From the NCBI RefSeq assembly GCF_026965555.1, contig NZ_CP114040.1, forward strand, positions 3,162,001 to 3,226,000: a stretch of 64,000 nucleotides of DNA, given 5' to 3'. The position numbers were made by a program, and so were the translations under genes. The stretch's first letter is position 1. Each line of letters starts with the position of its first letter. Of the stretch, positions 16,063 through 24,968 are shown piece after piece. Source of the DNA: Nannocystis punicea (GTDB lineage Bacteria; Myxococcota_A; Polyangia; Nannocystales; Nannocystaceae). Below the pieces are notes generated by a model that saw nothing but the letters and a program-made list of their open reading frames with translations, made no database searches and was not told the DNA's origin.

Positions 16063-17052
16063 TCAGGGCGCGGCGGGCAGGGCGCTCGCGAGGGCGACGG
16101 TGCGCTGGGGCTCGCCGAACACGCTGCCGGGGAGCAGCAGGACCCCGTGCGTGCGCAACAAGTCGCGGGCGTCGCCGTCGACGCCGACGAGGTAGCCGTG
16201 GTCGACGGCGAACGGCGCGAGGCCGCGGGCGCGCAGGGCGTCGATGAGCCGGTTTCGCCGCTCGTCGAGGGCCGTGACGAGCGTGGCGGGGAATTCGGGG
16301 TGGTCGGCGAGGAGGCGAGCGGCGAGCCACAGGTCGGCCTGCGGCGGGGCGGCGGCGCGGAACACAGGACCGAGGTGGTCGAAGTCGCGGGCGGGCAGGT
16401 GCGCCACGCCGAACACCCGCGGGTGCAGCCAGCCCTTCGACAGCGAATCGAGGTAGAGCACCTGGCCGCTGGCGAGCAGCTCGAGGGCGCCAGGCTGCAG
16501 CCTTCGGCCGAATGTGTAGACCCCGTCGAGGACGAGGCGGCGGTGCGGATCGCGGCCGAGCCAGGCGAGCAGGGCGGCGCGCTCGTCGGCGGCGAGCGGG
16601 CGACCGTGCAGCTTGAGCGGGTCGGGCAGGACGAGGGCGGCGACCTCGGCCCGGGTGGCGCGCGCCAGGACGTCGTCGATCGTGAGCTCGGGGAAGGTGG
16701 GCACCCCGATCGTGGCCACGCCGGCGGCGCGCGCGAGGTCCCAATAGACGGGGTAGACGTCGGTCGGCAGGGCGAGGCGGCGGCCGGCGGCCGCCATGTG
16801 GCCGAACAGCAGCGAGAGGGCGTGACGGACACCGGCGCAGATCATGGCGCCGCGGGCTGCCGCGGGCGGGAGGCCCCGCAGCTCGCACCAGGCGCGGGCG
16901 AGGTCGCAGCGGTGGATCGTTCGCGGCGGGTCCTCGCGCGCGAGGGCCGGGCGGCGGTCGGCGAAGGCGGCGGAGATCCGCGTCTCGCAGGCGCGCAGGA
17001 CGTCGGGGTCGCGGACGGCCGCGCTCCAGGCGACGAACTCCTGGAAGTTCAT
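16063..17052 (-). CDS. PLP-dependent aminotransferase-fold protein (class I/II)
   Basis: 329 residues from ATG 17052, overlapping the upstream radical-SAM gene's stop by ATGA. The fold-type I features are VLDGVYTFGRRLQ (the Asp that pairs with the PLP ring nitrogen and a Tyr) and YLDSLSKGWLHPRVFG with the Schiff-base Lys in SLSKG. The N-terminal region is short compared with typical 380-400 residue aminotransferases. It carries extra Cys and His residues (TIHRCDLARAWCELRGL). It should transaminate or decarboxylate an amino acid or act as a synthase; the substrate is unknown. Tight coupling to the radical-SAM gene implies they act on the same intermediate. Confidence 0.75.
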   Translation of the reverse strand: MNFQEFVAWSAAVRDPDVLRACETRISAAFADRRPALAREDPPRTIHRCDLARAWCELRGLPPAAARGAMICAGVRHALSLLFGHMAAAGRRLALPTDVYPVYWDLARAAGVATIGVPTFPELTIDDVLARATRAEVAALVLPDPLKLHGRPLAADERAALLAWLGRDPHRRLVLDGVYTFGRRLQPGALELLASGQVLYLDSLSKGWLHPRVFGVAHLPARDFDHLGPVFRAAAPPQADLWLAARLLADHPEFPATLVTALDERRNRLIDALRARGLAPFAVDHGYLVGVDGDARDLLRTHGVLLLPGSVFGEPQRTVALASALPAAP

Positions 17053-18377
17053 GCCGCGGCCTCGGCGAGGGTGATGGCGCTGGCGCGGTCCTCGAGCGAG
17101 ACGAGGCAGGTGTGGTCCGCCATGACGTTCCAGCTGCGGGCGAGGCCGTGGGTGCGCTCCCAGAACAGGCTCGGCTCGGTGTAGGCGGCGACGCGCACCG
17201 GGCTGCCGGCGATCGTGCCGGCGTAGACGGGGGCGCCCCACGGCAGCCGCTCGCGCTCGACGAAGTCGCGGGTGCGGGCCCACTCGTGGACGCGCGCGAG
17301 CGAGACCTGATGATCGGCGCTGTACTGATTGGCGGCCAGCGAGTGATACACGGACTCGCGGCTGGTGGAGACGTAGAGCTCCTTGAAGCAGACCTCGTCG
17401 GCGCCGCGAGCGGCGGCCCATTGCACATAGGCGTCGATGTCGGCCACGGTCTCGACGCCGCCGCGCTGCAGGACGCAGATGAGGCGCGTGCGCAGCGAGG
17501 AGCCGCGCGCGGCGCCCAGGACCCGCTCGGTGTGGGTCTCGAGGTTCATGCGCGCGGCGTTGACGGCCTCGTCCCAGTGGTGGCGCGAGACGGCGAGGAC
17601 GCCGAGGCCGGCGGACGCGAGGTCGGCGATCCACGCCCGGCGCTCGCCCGGGTCGGCGGCGGCGAAGCGCACGCCGTTGGTGATGAGCACGACCTTGGCG
17701 AAGAACTCGCGGCAGGTGCCGACGAGCCCGAACAGGCGGTCGCGCGCGAGCAAGGTCGGCTCGCCGCCGCCGGTGAGGACGGCCCGCTCGGCGCCGCGAC
17801 GGCGGGCCGCGGCGAGCCAGCGGGCGGCGAGCTCGAGATCGACGCGCCCGCCGGGTTGCTCCGCGGAGGCCGAGGCCTCGGAGAAGCAGAAGGGGCAGCT
17901 GGCCTGACAACCACGCGCGATCGGGAGGAAGGAGATCGATCGCGGAGCGATGCGCGGATAGGGGACGAAGCGGTCGGCGTGCAGGGCGAGGGCGCGGGCA
18001 GCGGCGTCCTCGAGCGGGATCGCGGCGCCGAGCTGACCGTCGCCGTCGATGGCGAAGAGCCGCTGGACCGGCAGGTCGCCGGAGGGCCACACGCGACCGA
18101 GGCCGTTGCGCTCGTTGACGCGCAGCTCGCTCGCCGGCAGCCGCGCCTCGAGGGCGACCAGAGCGTCGCCGGGGATGGCCAGCCGCGCGAGCAGACCCCT
18201 CGCCTTGCGCACGCCGATCGCCAGCTCGTCGACGGCGAGGACGTGCACGACGTCCGGATAGGTGCTCTCGGGGATCGACGATTTGCGGTAGCGCCGCTGG
18301 TACTTGTCGAAGCCGCGCGCGAAATTGCTGAGCGTGACGACGTGATACACCGTCGCCCGGGGAGAGGCGCTGTCCAT
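17049..18377 (-). CDS. Radical SAM protein with N-terminal extension
   Basis: 442 residues from ATG 18377 (MDSASPRATVYHVV). Residues 1-140 are a domain of their own without known motifs. The radical-SAM motif follows: ARGCQASCPFCFSEA with C157-x3-C161-x2-C164, then AVLTGGGEPTLLARDRLF (GGE-like) and VVLITNGVRF. The last 150 residues are variable and include KELYVSTSRESVYHS. No SPASM cysteines are seen. It probably forms a 5'-deoxyadenosyl radical to modify a small molecule or peptide. The stop overlaps the start of an aminotransferase gene. It is the first gene of the leftward pair; 289 bases without a clear gene lie upstream, before the low-GC toxin island. Confidence 0.75.
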   Translation of the reverse strand: MDSASPRATVYHVVTLSNFARGFDKYQRRYRKSSIPESTYPDVVHVLAVDELAIGVRKARGLLARLAIPGDALVALEARLPASELRVNERNGLGRVWPSGDLPVQRLFAIDGDGQLGAAIPLEDAAARALALHADRFVPYPRIAPRSISFLPIARGCQASCPFCFSEASASAEQPGGRVDLELAARWLAAARRRGAERAVLTGGGEPTLLARDRLFGLVGTCREFFAKVVLITNGVRFAAADPGERRAWIADLASAGLGVLAVSRHHWDEAVNAARMNLETHTERVLGAARGSSLRTRLICVLQRGGVETVADIDAYVQWAAARGADEVCFKELYVSTSRESVYHSLAANQYSADHQVSLARVHEWARTRDFVERERLPWGAPVYAGTIAGSPVRVAAYTEPSLFWERTHGLARSWNVMADHTCLVSLEDRASAITLAEAAA

Positions 18378-18666
18378 GACCGGCGCCAATCTACCACGCG
18401 AATCGCAGGCCGGCAGCCGCGCACAGCCCGCGAAATCGGGCGATCCGGGCCGCGGGAGGTTTCGCGCGAGCTCGCCGACAGCGGCGGCGCGAGTGCGACA
18501 GTGAACCGCGAGGAGATAGCAGCACATGTGTCGTGGTGCTTAGTCGGAATGATGCGCTTCTTGCGCAGGGCGAGAACCATCACGACATCAGACTCTACGG
18601 TTCGACGCCGACTCGAGCCGACGACCAGTCGGGCCGTTCCCGCGATCATGGGTAAGCTGAGGCCTA

Positions 18667-20097
18667 ATGAGGAAGAGCTCGGCTGCGCCCGAACGATTGA
18701 CCGTTCCGCCCCGGCCGAATTCGGCCTCGAAGGCGCATAGTGACGACGGGCCCGACTGTAGCGACCATGCTTGGACGCACACCGGCATCGGCCAACTGCT
18801 TCTGGGACAGACGCAGACGAGCGTTAGAGTTCTTACCGGGTACGACGATCTCATCTCGGCGGTGCAGGGGACGTCACGTTCGCACGCCTTCGATGAAAGC
18901 GACGCCGGAAGGGCATTTAGCGCTTCACGAAGGAGCATGCCCGACTCGAGTTCAACCTCAACCAGAGCGCTACGCTCCAGTCGTAGCACTAGTTCGGACG
19001 TTGCGATTGCCCGAGCTGGGATGGGCGGTACACCCGCGAGCACTATCAACGTTCCAAAGGGCCGCGACGGTCGGCCACCCATCCGGGTGTACGAAGGGCC
19101 TGCAGCGGACTGGGCGGCGGTGCGCATCGGCGCCTATGGGTATTCACTGGGCGGTGATATCGTGCTCGGTCCAGGATTGGGGCAGCCGGGGAGGCCGAGC
19201 CGAGATGTGGTCTTGCGGCACGAGATGCGCCATGCGCTGCAGGCACGTAACCCTGGGCCGCGCGCCCATGCCGCAGCACTCGAAGCCGAGGCGCACAATC
19301 CCTCGATCTCTTTGCCTCAGCTCACAGCAGCCGACGACGAACTGCTCGGGTTCTGGTGGGTAGCGCCGCTGGCGGCCGGCCTCTATGTACTTCTGCGTCC
19401 CAGCGTCGCTAACGCACCAGGTCCCAAGGACCGCGCGCAGCCACGAGTGTCTGAGCTCCAGGTGGCGGGTGAGGCTCTGTCGATTTTCGCCGTCCCGGTC
19501 GGTGTGACTTCTGCCCTTGGTCGTATGGGCTTCGGCGTGATTGGCTCGTTCGCACTCGCCGGAGCTGGCTCCTCGACGACCTATCGTGGCCTTGGTGACA
19601 TCGGCCGCGGCTCGTTCTCGGGCGTCGAGGCATACGTCGTCGACGCCGGGGTCGGCGCCCTGATCGGAGTCGTCGTTGGTGGCGTTTTCCGTTCGTTCGG
19701 TGGCATGCTTACGGCAATCCATGAGCCTACTCCACCCCTGGTTCACCTCACTGACACTGCGGGGAAAACAGGAATCACCGCCAGCGGGGTTTTGCGCCAA
19801 TCGCAGGGTATCTATGCCGTGCCGGCGAAGACCGTGAGCGAGGGGACGGCTCTTCGTGTGTTTCGCACCCTGCTCCGGCCGAGCCGCACCGCTCATCCCA
19901 TTCCGATCCCTGAGGGCAGCGGGGGACTATTCTCGCAGCCTCTCCCTATCGGCCCAATCTCCACGTATCAGCGCCTCGTAGGCGTGTATCGTGCGCCAGC
20001 TGGCGCCATCGAGCTTGCGACTGGTAGCTTCACCCCGTCCACCAACAGCCTCGCCAACATTACCGGGCAGTTCTGGCCCTATGTATCGACGCTATAA
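18667..20097 (+). CDS. Putative DUF4157 (eCIS-core-like) toxin with ART-like C-terminus
   Basis: 476 residues from ATG 18667. Residues about 138-210 fit the DUF4157/eCIS-core pattern: IRVYEGPAADWAAVRIGAYG, GGDIVLGPG, then VVLRHEMRHALQAR with an HExxH zinc motif (His185, Glu186, His189) and a later Glu-Ala-Glu helix. In eCIS-linked toxins this domain marks cargo for contractile injection. A hydrophobic Gly-rich region follows (about 270-345). The C-terminal 120 residues begin LVHLTDTAGKTGITASGVLR and continue GIYAVPA, which resembles HYD1-type ADP-ribosyltransferases (H-x-T-D-x-x-G...I-x-x-S-G). The ART assignment is weaker than DUF4157. GC content and codon use are visibly lower than in neighbours, which points to acquisition. 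No contractile-system genes are in the window. Confidence 0.65.
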   Translation: MRKSSAAPERLTVPPRPNSASKAHSDDGPDCSDHAWTHTGIGQLLLGQTQTSVRVLTGYDDLISAVQGTSRSHAFDESDAGRAFSASRRSMPDSSSTSTRALRSSRSTSSDVAIARAGMGGTPASTINVPKGRDGRPPIRVYEGPAADWAAVRIGAYGYSLGGDIVLGPGLGQPGRPSRDVVLRHEMRHALQARNPGPRAHAAALEAEAHNPSISLPQLTAADDELLGFWWVAPLAAGLYVLLRPSVANAPGPKDRAQPRVSELQVAGEALSIFAVPVGVTSALGRMGFGVIGSFALAGAGSSTTYRGLGDIGRGSFSGVEAYVVDAGVGALIGVVVGGVFRSFGGMLTAIHEPTPPLVHLTDTAGKTGITASGVLRQSQGIYAVPAKTVSEGTALRVFRTLLRPSRTAHPIPIPEGSGGLFSQPLPIGPISTYQRLVGVYRAPAGAIELATGSFTPSTNSLANITGQFWPYVSTL

Positions 20098-20117
20098 TTT
20101 GGTCGAGTGGCGCCTTC

Positions 20118-20474
20118 GTGGGCAGCGAACTGTCGCCGAGCACGTCCGAGCAACGCGGGCAGGGCCTCCCCGGCAGCCTTGGCATTTACAGTATTGTCGG
20201 TGATCGCCCGCCGACGTTGGTCGGCGAACGCAGTGACGGTCCGTTCGTGTTCATCGCACCTGAAGCTCTCCAGATGGGAACCGAAGCGGCGCCAGTTGCG
20301 GGCTCCACAATGAAGCGATTCGACTCCAGCCCGGCGCTCGAGCCGAAATCAGAAATCCTTCCGCCGGCGATTATCTTCGTAACCCAGATGGTCAGTCAGC
20401 CGAACGCGTCGGGATCGGACTCGTCGGTTCCGCCAAATAACTTGGTGGCGCCACCTAACACGCTGGAGCCATGA
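20118..20474 (+). CDS. Small ORF after the toxin, possible immunity protein or 3' extension
   Basis: 118 residues from GTG 20118, 20 bases after the toxin stop and in another frame. The sequence is low in charge, with GLPGSLGIYSIVGDRPPTLV and FVFIAPEALQMGTEA in the first half and a Ser/Pro/Asn-rich tail. It matches nothing I know. Its position fits an immunity gene. The alternative is that a frameshift separates it from the toxin frame. Base composition is the same lower-GC type as the toxin. Confidence 0.4.
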   Translation: MGSELSPSTSEQRGQGLPGSLGIYSIVGDRPPTLVGERSDGPFVFIAPEALQMGTEAAPVAGSTMKRFDSSPALEPKSEILPPAIIFVTQMVSQPNASGSDSSVPPNNLVAPPNTLEP

Positions 20475-20550
20475 CTTCGTCGCCGCAAGTGCACCTTAGC
20501 GCCGGCCACATGGACGATCTACATCGTCCAGCCACGCCGTAGCCGCTCGT

Positions 20551-21966
20551 TCACAGCGAGGCGAGGAGCAGGCAGGCGGCGATCCACAGGCCGCCGGCGA
20601 ACATCCACAGAGTGCAATAGCCGATGATGTCGCGCGCGCGCACGCCGGTGATCGCCAGCAGCGGGACGGCCCAGAACGGCTGGAGCATGTTGGTCCATTG
20701 ATCGCCGTAGGCGATCGCCAGCATCGCGTGGGTCGGATCGACGCCGCGCTCCATCGCCGCGCTCATGATGATCGGCCCCTGCACCGCCCACTGCCCGCCG
20801 CCCGAGGGGATGAAGAGGTTGAGGAAGCCGGCCGAGAGGAAGGTGAGGCTGGTGAACACGCGCGGATCGGCGGCGGCGAACAGGCCCGCCAGCGCCGCCG
20901 CCAGGCCGGTGCCCTTCATGACGCCCATGATCCCGCCGTAGAGCGGGAACAGCAGCAGGATGCCCGCAGAGGCCCGGGCCCCCGCGTCGCAGGCGCGGAC
21001 GAAGGCGTCGGGCCGGCCGTGGAGGACCAGCGCGAGCACCCACAGCGCGAGGTTGATGGCGTTGAGGTCGAGGGCCGCGCCGGCCGTGTCGCCGATCGCG
21101 AACACGAGCGCGGCGGCGGCCGGCAGCGCCAGCGCCCACACCACCAGCGGCGAGCGCTCGAGCCGGTCGAGGGCGGTGGTGTCTGTTTGGGCATGTCCTT
21201 CAGGACCTGTCTCGGAAGATAGGTCGTCAAGGACATGTCCCGAAGGCGGGGCGGGCCGCGGGTCGGGGTCGGCGCCGGCGGGCGGGGTGATGGCCATGAA
21301 GACGAGCGGGGCCAGCAGCCACAGGCCGCCGGTGACGGCGAGGTTGAGGCCGCCGAGCAGGCTGTCGCCGAGGCCGATCGGGCCGACGCGGGCGGCGAGG
21401 TCGGGGCCGAGCACCTCGGTGAGGTCGGCGAGGGTGGTGGCCTTGAGCGGGGCGGTGCCGGACAGACCGCCGTGCCACACCATCATGCCCGAGTAGCCGG
21501 CGGCGCACAGGAGCGGGTAATGCAAAGCGAAGCCGCGCCGCCGGGCCTCGTCTCCGGCTGTCCTGGCGAACATGGCCCCGCAGACAAGTCCCAAAGACCA
21601 GTTGAAGAGGCAGAGGGTGCACGAGACGAACGCGACCAGGCCGACGAGCCGGCGCGGGCCGGCGGCCAGGCGGGCCAGCGCCTCGAGGCCGCGCCGCACC
21701 GGCGGGGCGGCGGCGAGGGCGGTGCCGAGGGTGAGCATGAGGGCCATCTGGCCGGCGAAGGCCAGGAGCGACCACAGGCCGCCGGCGGCGCTCCACAGCC
21801 GCAGGGCGCCGCCGAGGCCGCCGAGGCCGTCGCCGAGCGCGAGGGCGCCGGCGAGGAGGGTGATGAGCGTCATGCCGACCGCGACGACGAACGGGTCGGG
21901 CGTGAAGCGACCGAAGCCGCGACGCACTGCGAGCCCGAGGCGGACGAGCGGAGGGAGGCGGGACAC
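20551..21966 (-). CDS. AtoE-type short-chain fatty acid transporter
   Basis: 471 residues from ATG 21966, with about 11-12 membrane helices. Characteristic segments are the opening RRGFGRFTPDPFVVAVGMTL, FNWSLGLVCGAMFAR, YSGMMVWHGGLSGTAPL, FLNLFIPSGGGQWAVQGPI and AIAYGDQWTNMLQPFWAVPLL. All are typical of the AtoE/short-chain fatty acid transporter family, which carries acetoacetate or butyrate across the inner membrane. A central loop (about residues 235-260) is extended by palindromic repeat copies encoding PPSGHVLDDLSSETGPEGHA; this loop is between helices and tolerates insertion. It stands alone, leftward, beside the lower-GC toxin island. Confidence 0.85.
   Translation of the reverse strand: MSRLPPLVRLGLAVRRGFGRFTPDPFVVAVGMTLITLLAGALALGDGLGGLGGALRLWSAAGGLWSLLAFAGQMALMLTLGTALAAAPPVRRGLEALARLAAGPRRLVGLVAFVSCTLCLFNWSLGLVCGAMFARTAGDEARRRGFALHYPLLCAAGYSGMMVWHGGLSGTAPLKATTLADLTEVLGPDLAARVGPIGLGDSLLGGLNLAVTGGLWLLAPLVFMAITPPAGADPDPRPAPPSGHVLDDLSSETGPEGHAQTDTTALDRLERSPLVVWALALPAAAALVFAIGDTAGAALDLNAINLALWVLALVLHGRPDAFVRACDAGARASAGILLLFPLYGGIMGVMKGTGLAAALAGLFAAADPRVFTSLTFLSAGFLNLFIPSGGGQWAVQGPIIMSAAMERGVDPTHAMLAIAYGDQWTNMLQPFWAVPLLAITGVRARDIIGYCTLWMFAGGLWIAACLLLASL
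21180..21240. repeat. Palindromic repeat cluster in a transporter loop
   Basis: GCATGTCC-TTCA-GGACCTGTC, then AGGTC-GTCA-AGGACATGTCC, all in frame in the AtoE-type gene. It encodes a hydrophilic interhelical loop. Confidence 0.75.
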
Positions 21967-22151
21967 CGCAGGCGATGGTAGCCCCGGGCGGTGATTTTGG
22001 GGGACCGCGGCCTGTCGACCTCGGGAAGCTCGGCGCGACGAAGGGGCCGCCCGGTCGCTCGCACGAAGTTGCCGCTTGCGAGAGGCGCGGGTCGAGGAGC
22101 GGGTCGGGTTGCTCGCGCGGCCCGCCGATCTCCGACACGGGCCGGGGAGGT

Positions 22152-22595
22152 ATGCTCGGGGCGAGCATGGATCTGCCGCTGCCGCCGCTGCTCGTGCTGC
22201 TGATCGACCAGGGCCGCTGGCCTCGCACCCGCGAGGAGGCGCTGGGCCAGCACCGGAGGCCGTGGGTCGAGCTCACGCGGATCCATGCGCTCGCCCCCGA
22301 GGAGGACGGGCTGTACCTCGCGCGGCCGCCGTTCGTGACCGTGCGGGCGGAGATGGCGAGGAACCCGTTCTGGGGCGACCCCTTGTCCGATCCGGGCGGC
22401 ATCGATCCGGACCTCGCGCTCGTCCTCGGCGACTTCGGGCTCGGCTCCGACGCGCCGATCCTGCTCGACTATCGACTGGATCTCGCGCAGCCGCAGGTGC
22501 TGCGGCTGCTCTGGTCGCGGAGCGAGGGGAACCGCTGGGTCGTGGCGGCGCCGGACTTCGCCGGCTTCGCCGCCGCGCTCGGGCTCACGGGGTGA
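22152..22595 (+). CDS. SMI1/KNR4-like (SUKH) family protein
   Basis: 147 residues from ATG 22152 or 142 from ATG 22167; neither has an ideally spaced ribosome site. The C-terminal half shows the SMI1/KNR4-type pattern: PFVTVRAEMARNPFWGDPL, LALVLGDFGLGSDAPILLDY, VLRLLWSRSEGNRWVVAAPD and FAGFAAALGL. That is, a GDFGLGSDAP-LDY block, then a W on the next strand, then a closing F-x-x-F-x-x-x-LGL. Proteins of this superfamily act as immunity proteins in polymorphic toxin systems or as scaffold proteins. It is cytoplasmic, with no partner toxin directly beside it; the DUF4157 toxin is about 2 kb away on the same strand. Repeat copies follow the stop. Confidence 0.6.
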   Translation: MLGASMDLPLPPLLVLLIDQGRWPRTREEALGQHRRPWVELTRIHALAPEEDGLYLARPPFVTVRAEMARNPFWGDPLSDPGGIDPDLALVLGDFGLGSDAPILLDYRLDLAQPQVLRLLWSRSEGNRWVVAAPDFAGFAAALGLTG

Positions 22596-22609
22596 GCATG
22601 GCGCATCGG

Positions 22610-22630
22610 ACATGTTTTTAAGGACATGTC
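22610..22630. repeat. Palindromic repeat after SMI1-like gene
   Basis: ACATGT-TTTTA-AGGACATGTC, 15 bases after the stop; the T-rich loop gives it a terminator-like look. Confidence 0.6.
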
Positions 22631-22728
22631 ATGGGCTGGGGCCGTGCAGACGAGGCGCGCGCAGGGCCTCGACCCGCGGGCGGCACGCTGCGGAAGCGCC
22701 GGGGCTCGGCAGGCGCGTGGCCCGAAGG

Positions 22729-22750
22729 GCATGTTTTCGAGGACATGTCC
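22729..22750. repeat. Palindromic repeat, intergenic
   Basis: GCATGT-TTTCG-AGGACATGTCC between the convergent SMI1-like and DUF2293 genes. Confidence 0.6.
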
Positions 22751-22796
22751 TGAGTGCCAGGGCGAGTGCCATCGCCTGGCACGAGGGACAGGTCGC

Positions 22797-23477
22797 TCAC
22801 GCGGGCGCGGCGACGGCCTGGCACAGGGGACAGGCGCGGGCGGCGTGGGGCTCGTCGCGGCGGTGGAGGTCGAGCACCGCGCGGGAGATGTCGGCCAGCT
22901 CGCGCCTTACCTCGCGGCGGGCGCCCTTGACCCGGGCGATCTGCATGTCGTCGTAGCCGGTGGTCTGGTGGCGCATCCAGGCGATGACTGCGGCGCGGGC
23001 TCGCTCCTCGACGGGGATCCGCTCGGTGCGAGCGACTGTGCCGCTGCCGACCGGGGTGGCGTGGGCGGTGACGCGGACGGCGACTGCCCGGGCCAGCGCG
23101 TCCCAGCGCGGGGCGAAGCGCAGGAACTCGAGCACGCTCTGCTCGAAGGTGACGACGTAGGCGGCCTGGGTCCGCTCGCGGCGGGCGCCGTCGGCGGCCC
23201 GCTTCTTCGCGTGGGCCTCGGTCGAGCGCTCGGCCTCGAGGGCGACGCGCAGCGCCTCGATGGTGGCGGCGGGCGCCCACAGGCCCTTCGAGAACAGCTT
23301 GCGGCCCTTCTTCTCGACCACGGCCCACGACGGCCCGGCCGACTTGACCCTCCGCGTCAGGGCGGCGTCGCCGGGCGGCAGGCAGGCCCAGCCCGGCGGC
23401 GGAGACAGGCGGCGACCGTCCGGGGCGACGAAGACCCGCGGATCGGCGGTCGGGGCGAGGGTCAGCGACTCGCTCAT
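22797..23477 (-). CDS. DUF2293 domain protein
   Basis: 226 residues from ATG 23477. The N-terminal part (FVAPDGRRLSPPPGWACLPPGDAALTRRVK) is a small basic module. The central RFAPRWDALARAVAVRVTAHATPVGSG and the block AAVIAWMRHQTTGYDDMQI are the DUF2293 signature (fP-x-W...AVIA-x-RH-x-T-x-YD). The last residues CPLCQAVAAP hold a lone C-x2-C. DUF2293 proteins have no established function; they are small, basic and probably bind nucleic acid, which is inference. It is convergent with the SMI1-like gene, with palindromic repeats between. Confidence 0.75.
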   Translation of the reverse strand: MSESLTLAPTADPRVFVAPDGRRLSPPPGWACLPPGDAALTRRVKSAGPSWAVVEKKGRKLFSKGLWAPAATIEALRVALEAERSTEAHAKKRAADGARRERTQAAYVVTFEQSVLEFLRFAPRWDALARAVAVRVTAHATPVGSGTVARTERIPVEERARAAVIAWMRHQTTGYDDMQIARVKGARREVRRELADISRAVLDLHRRDEPHAARACPLCQAVAAPA

Positions 23478-23694
23478 CGTGCGGCGGACTGTGCCAATCC
23501 GCGCGCGAGCTGTCGAGGGTGCAGACCTCGCGGTCCGCGTCGGCGGCGGTGAAGCCGCTCGAGGCAGTGCAGGTATCCTCCGCGGGGTGTCCGGAAATGG
23601 GACGGCGTGGTGCCGGAACCGGACAAGACGCGGGACGCTCGCGGGCGAAGCTCATGAAATCGTTGGTGGCGCGGAGCTTGCGAGCAGTGAGGGC

Positions 23695-24950
23695 GTGGAT
23701 GTCCCTCGCAGGCGGCGCGGATGGCTCGGCCGACACGGCGGGAAGCTCGTGGCCGCGATCGTGATCGCTACAGGGCTCGTGACCGCGACGGTGGCGATCG
23801 GGCAGCTGCGCCCGCAGCCGCCGACGATGGCGCGCGCGGCCCTGTGGATCGGGACGGTCGAGCGCGGCGAGATGCTGCGCGAGGTCCAGGGCAACGGGAA
23901 GCTGGTGCCCGAGCAGATCCAGTGGATCACCGCGCTGTCGGCGGCGCGGGTCGAGCAGATCTTCGTGAGGCCGGGCGCGGTGGTCGCGGCGGACACCGTG
24001 ATCCTCGAGCTGCGCAACCCGGAGCTCGAGCTGCAGGCGCTCGAGGCGGAGCGGCAAGTGGCGGCGGCGCGGGCCGTGCTGGTCGAGATCCGGGCGACGA
24101 TGCGCGGGCAGAAGCTGCAGCAGGAGGTCGCGGTGACGGGGCTGCAGATCGAGAAGTCGACCGCGCAGCGCAATGCCGACGCGAACTCGACGCTCGGCGG
24201 GCAAGGTTATCTGTCCCGCGACGACGAGCACGCCGCGCAGGCGCAGCTCGAGTCGATCGACCGCCGTGTGGGCCTCGAGTCGGAGCGGCTCACGGTGCTG
24301 GGCGACGGGTTGAAGCAGCGGAGCGCGGCGCAGGCGGCCCAGATCGAGCGGCTGGTGGCGATCGCGGAGTTCCGCCGGGAGCAGCTGGCGGGCCTGCGCG
24401 TGCGCGCGGGGGTGGCCGGGGTGCTGCAAGAGCTGCCGCTCGAGCCGGGCAGTGGGTCGACGCCGGGGCGTTGCTGGCGAAGGTCGCCCGCCCCGACCGG
24501 CTGAAGGCCCAGCTGGCGATCGCCGAGACGCTGGTGAAGGATGTCGGCCTCGGGATGCGGGCGCACATCGACACGCGCAACGGCGTGGTCGACGGCGAGG
24601 TGGTGCGCGTCGACCCGGCCGCGTCGAAGGGGACGGTGACCGTCGACGTGGCGCTCACGGGGCCGCTGCCCCGCGGGGCGAGGCCCGACCAGAACATCGC
24701 CGGGACGGTCGAGCTCGAGCGCCTCGGGGACGTGCTGTACGTGCGCAAGCCGGCGGCCGTGCAGCCGGACTCGACGATGGGGATCTTCCGCATCGACGGC
24801 GAGGGGCCGTACGCGTCGCGCACGAACGTCCAGTTCGGGCGGGTCTCGGCGTCCACCGTCGAGGTCGTCGCCGGCCTGTCCGAGGGCGACCGCATCATTT
24901 TGTCCGAGATGTCGAAGGCGGACGGCTCGGACCGGATCAAGCTCGAATAG
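23695..24950 (+). pseudogene. HlyD/MacA-type periplasmic adaptor, frameshifted
   Basis: Two overlapping frames together give one membrane fusion protein of about 418 residues. The first frame, from GTG 23695, has a membrane anchor (KLVAAIVIATGLVTATVAIG), a lipoyl-half (EMLREVQGNGKLVPEQIQWI, then VEQIFVRPGAVVAADTVILE) and a long coiled-coil hairpin to LPLEPG near 24450. The second frame takes over at once with QWVDAGALLAKVARPDRLKA, then the beta-barrel and C-terminal domain (GTVELERLGDVLYVRKPA, then ASTVEVVAGLSEGDRIILSE) and stops at 24950. Adding one G in the GGG at about 24448 restores EPGQWVDAG. It is either a real one-base deletion or an assembly error. It heads the export operon, 18 bases before the ABC ATPase start, and would link the ABC transporter to an outer-membrane channel. 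Confidence 0.75.
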
Positions 24951-24968
24951 CGAAGAGGCCGCACTGTG

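Noticed and set aside
22674..22796. Short reading frames between SMI1-like and DUF2293 genes.
   Set aside because: They are made of repeat sequence and lack starts with ribosome sites.
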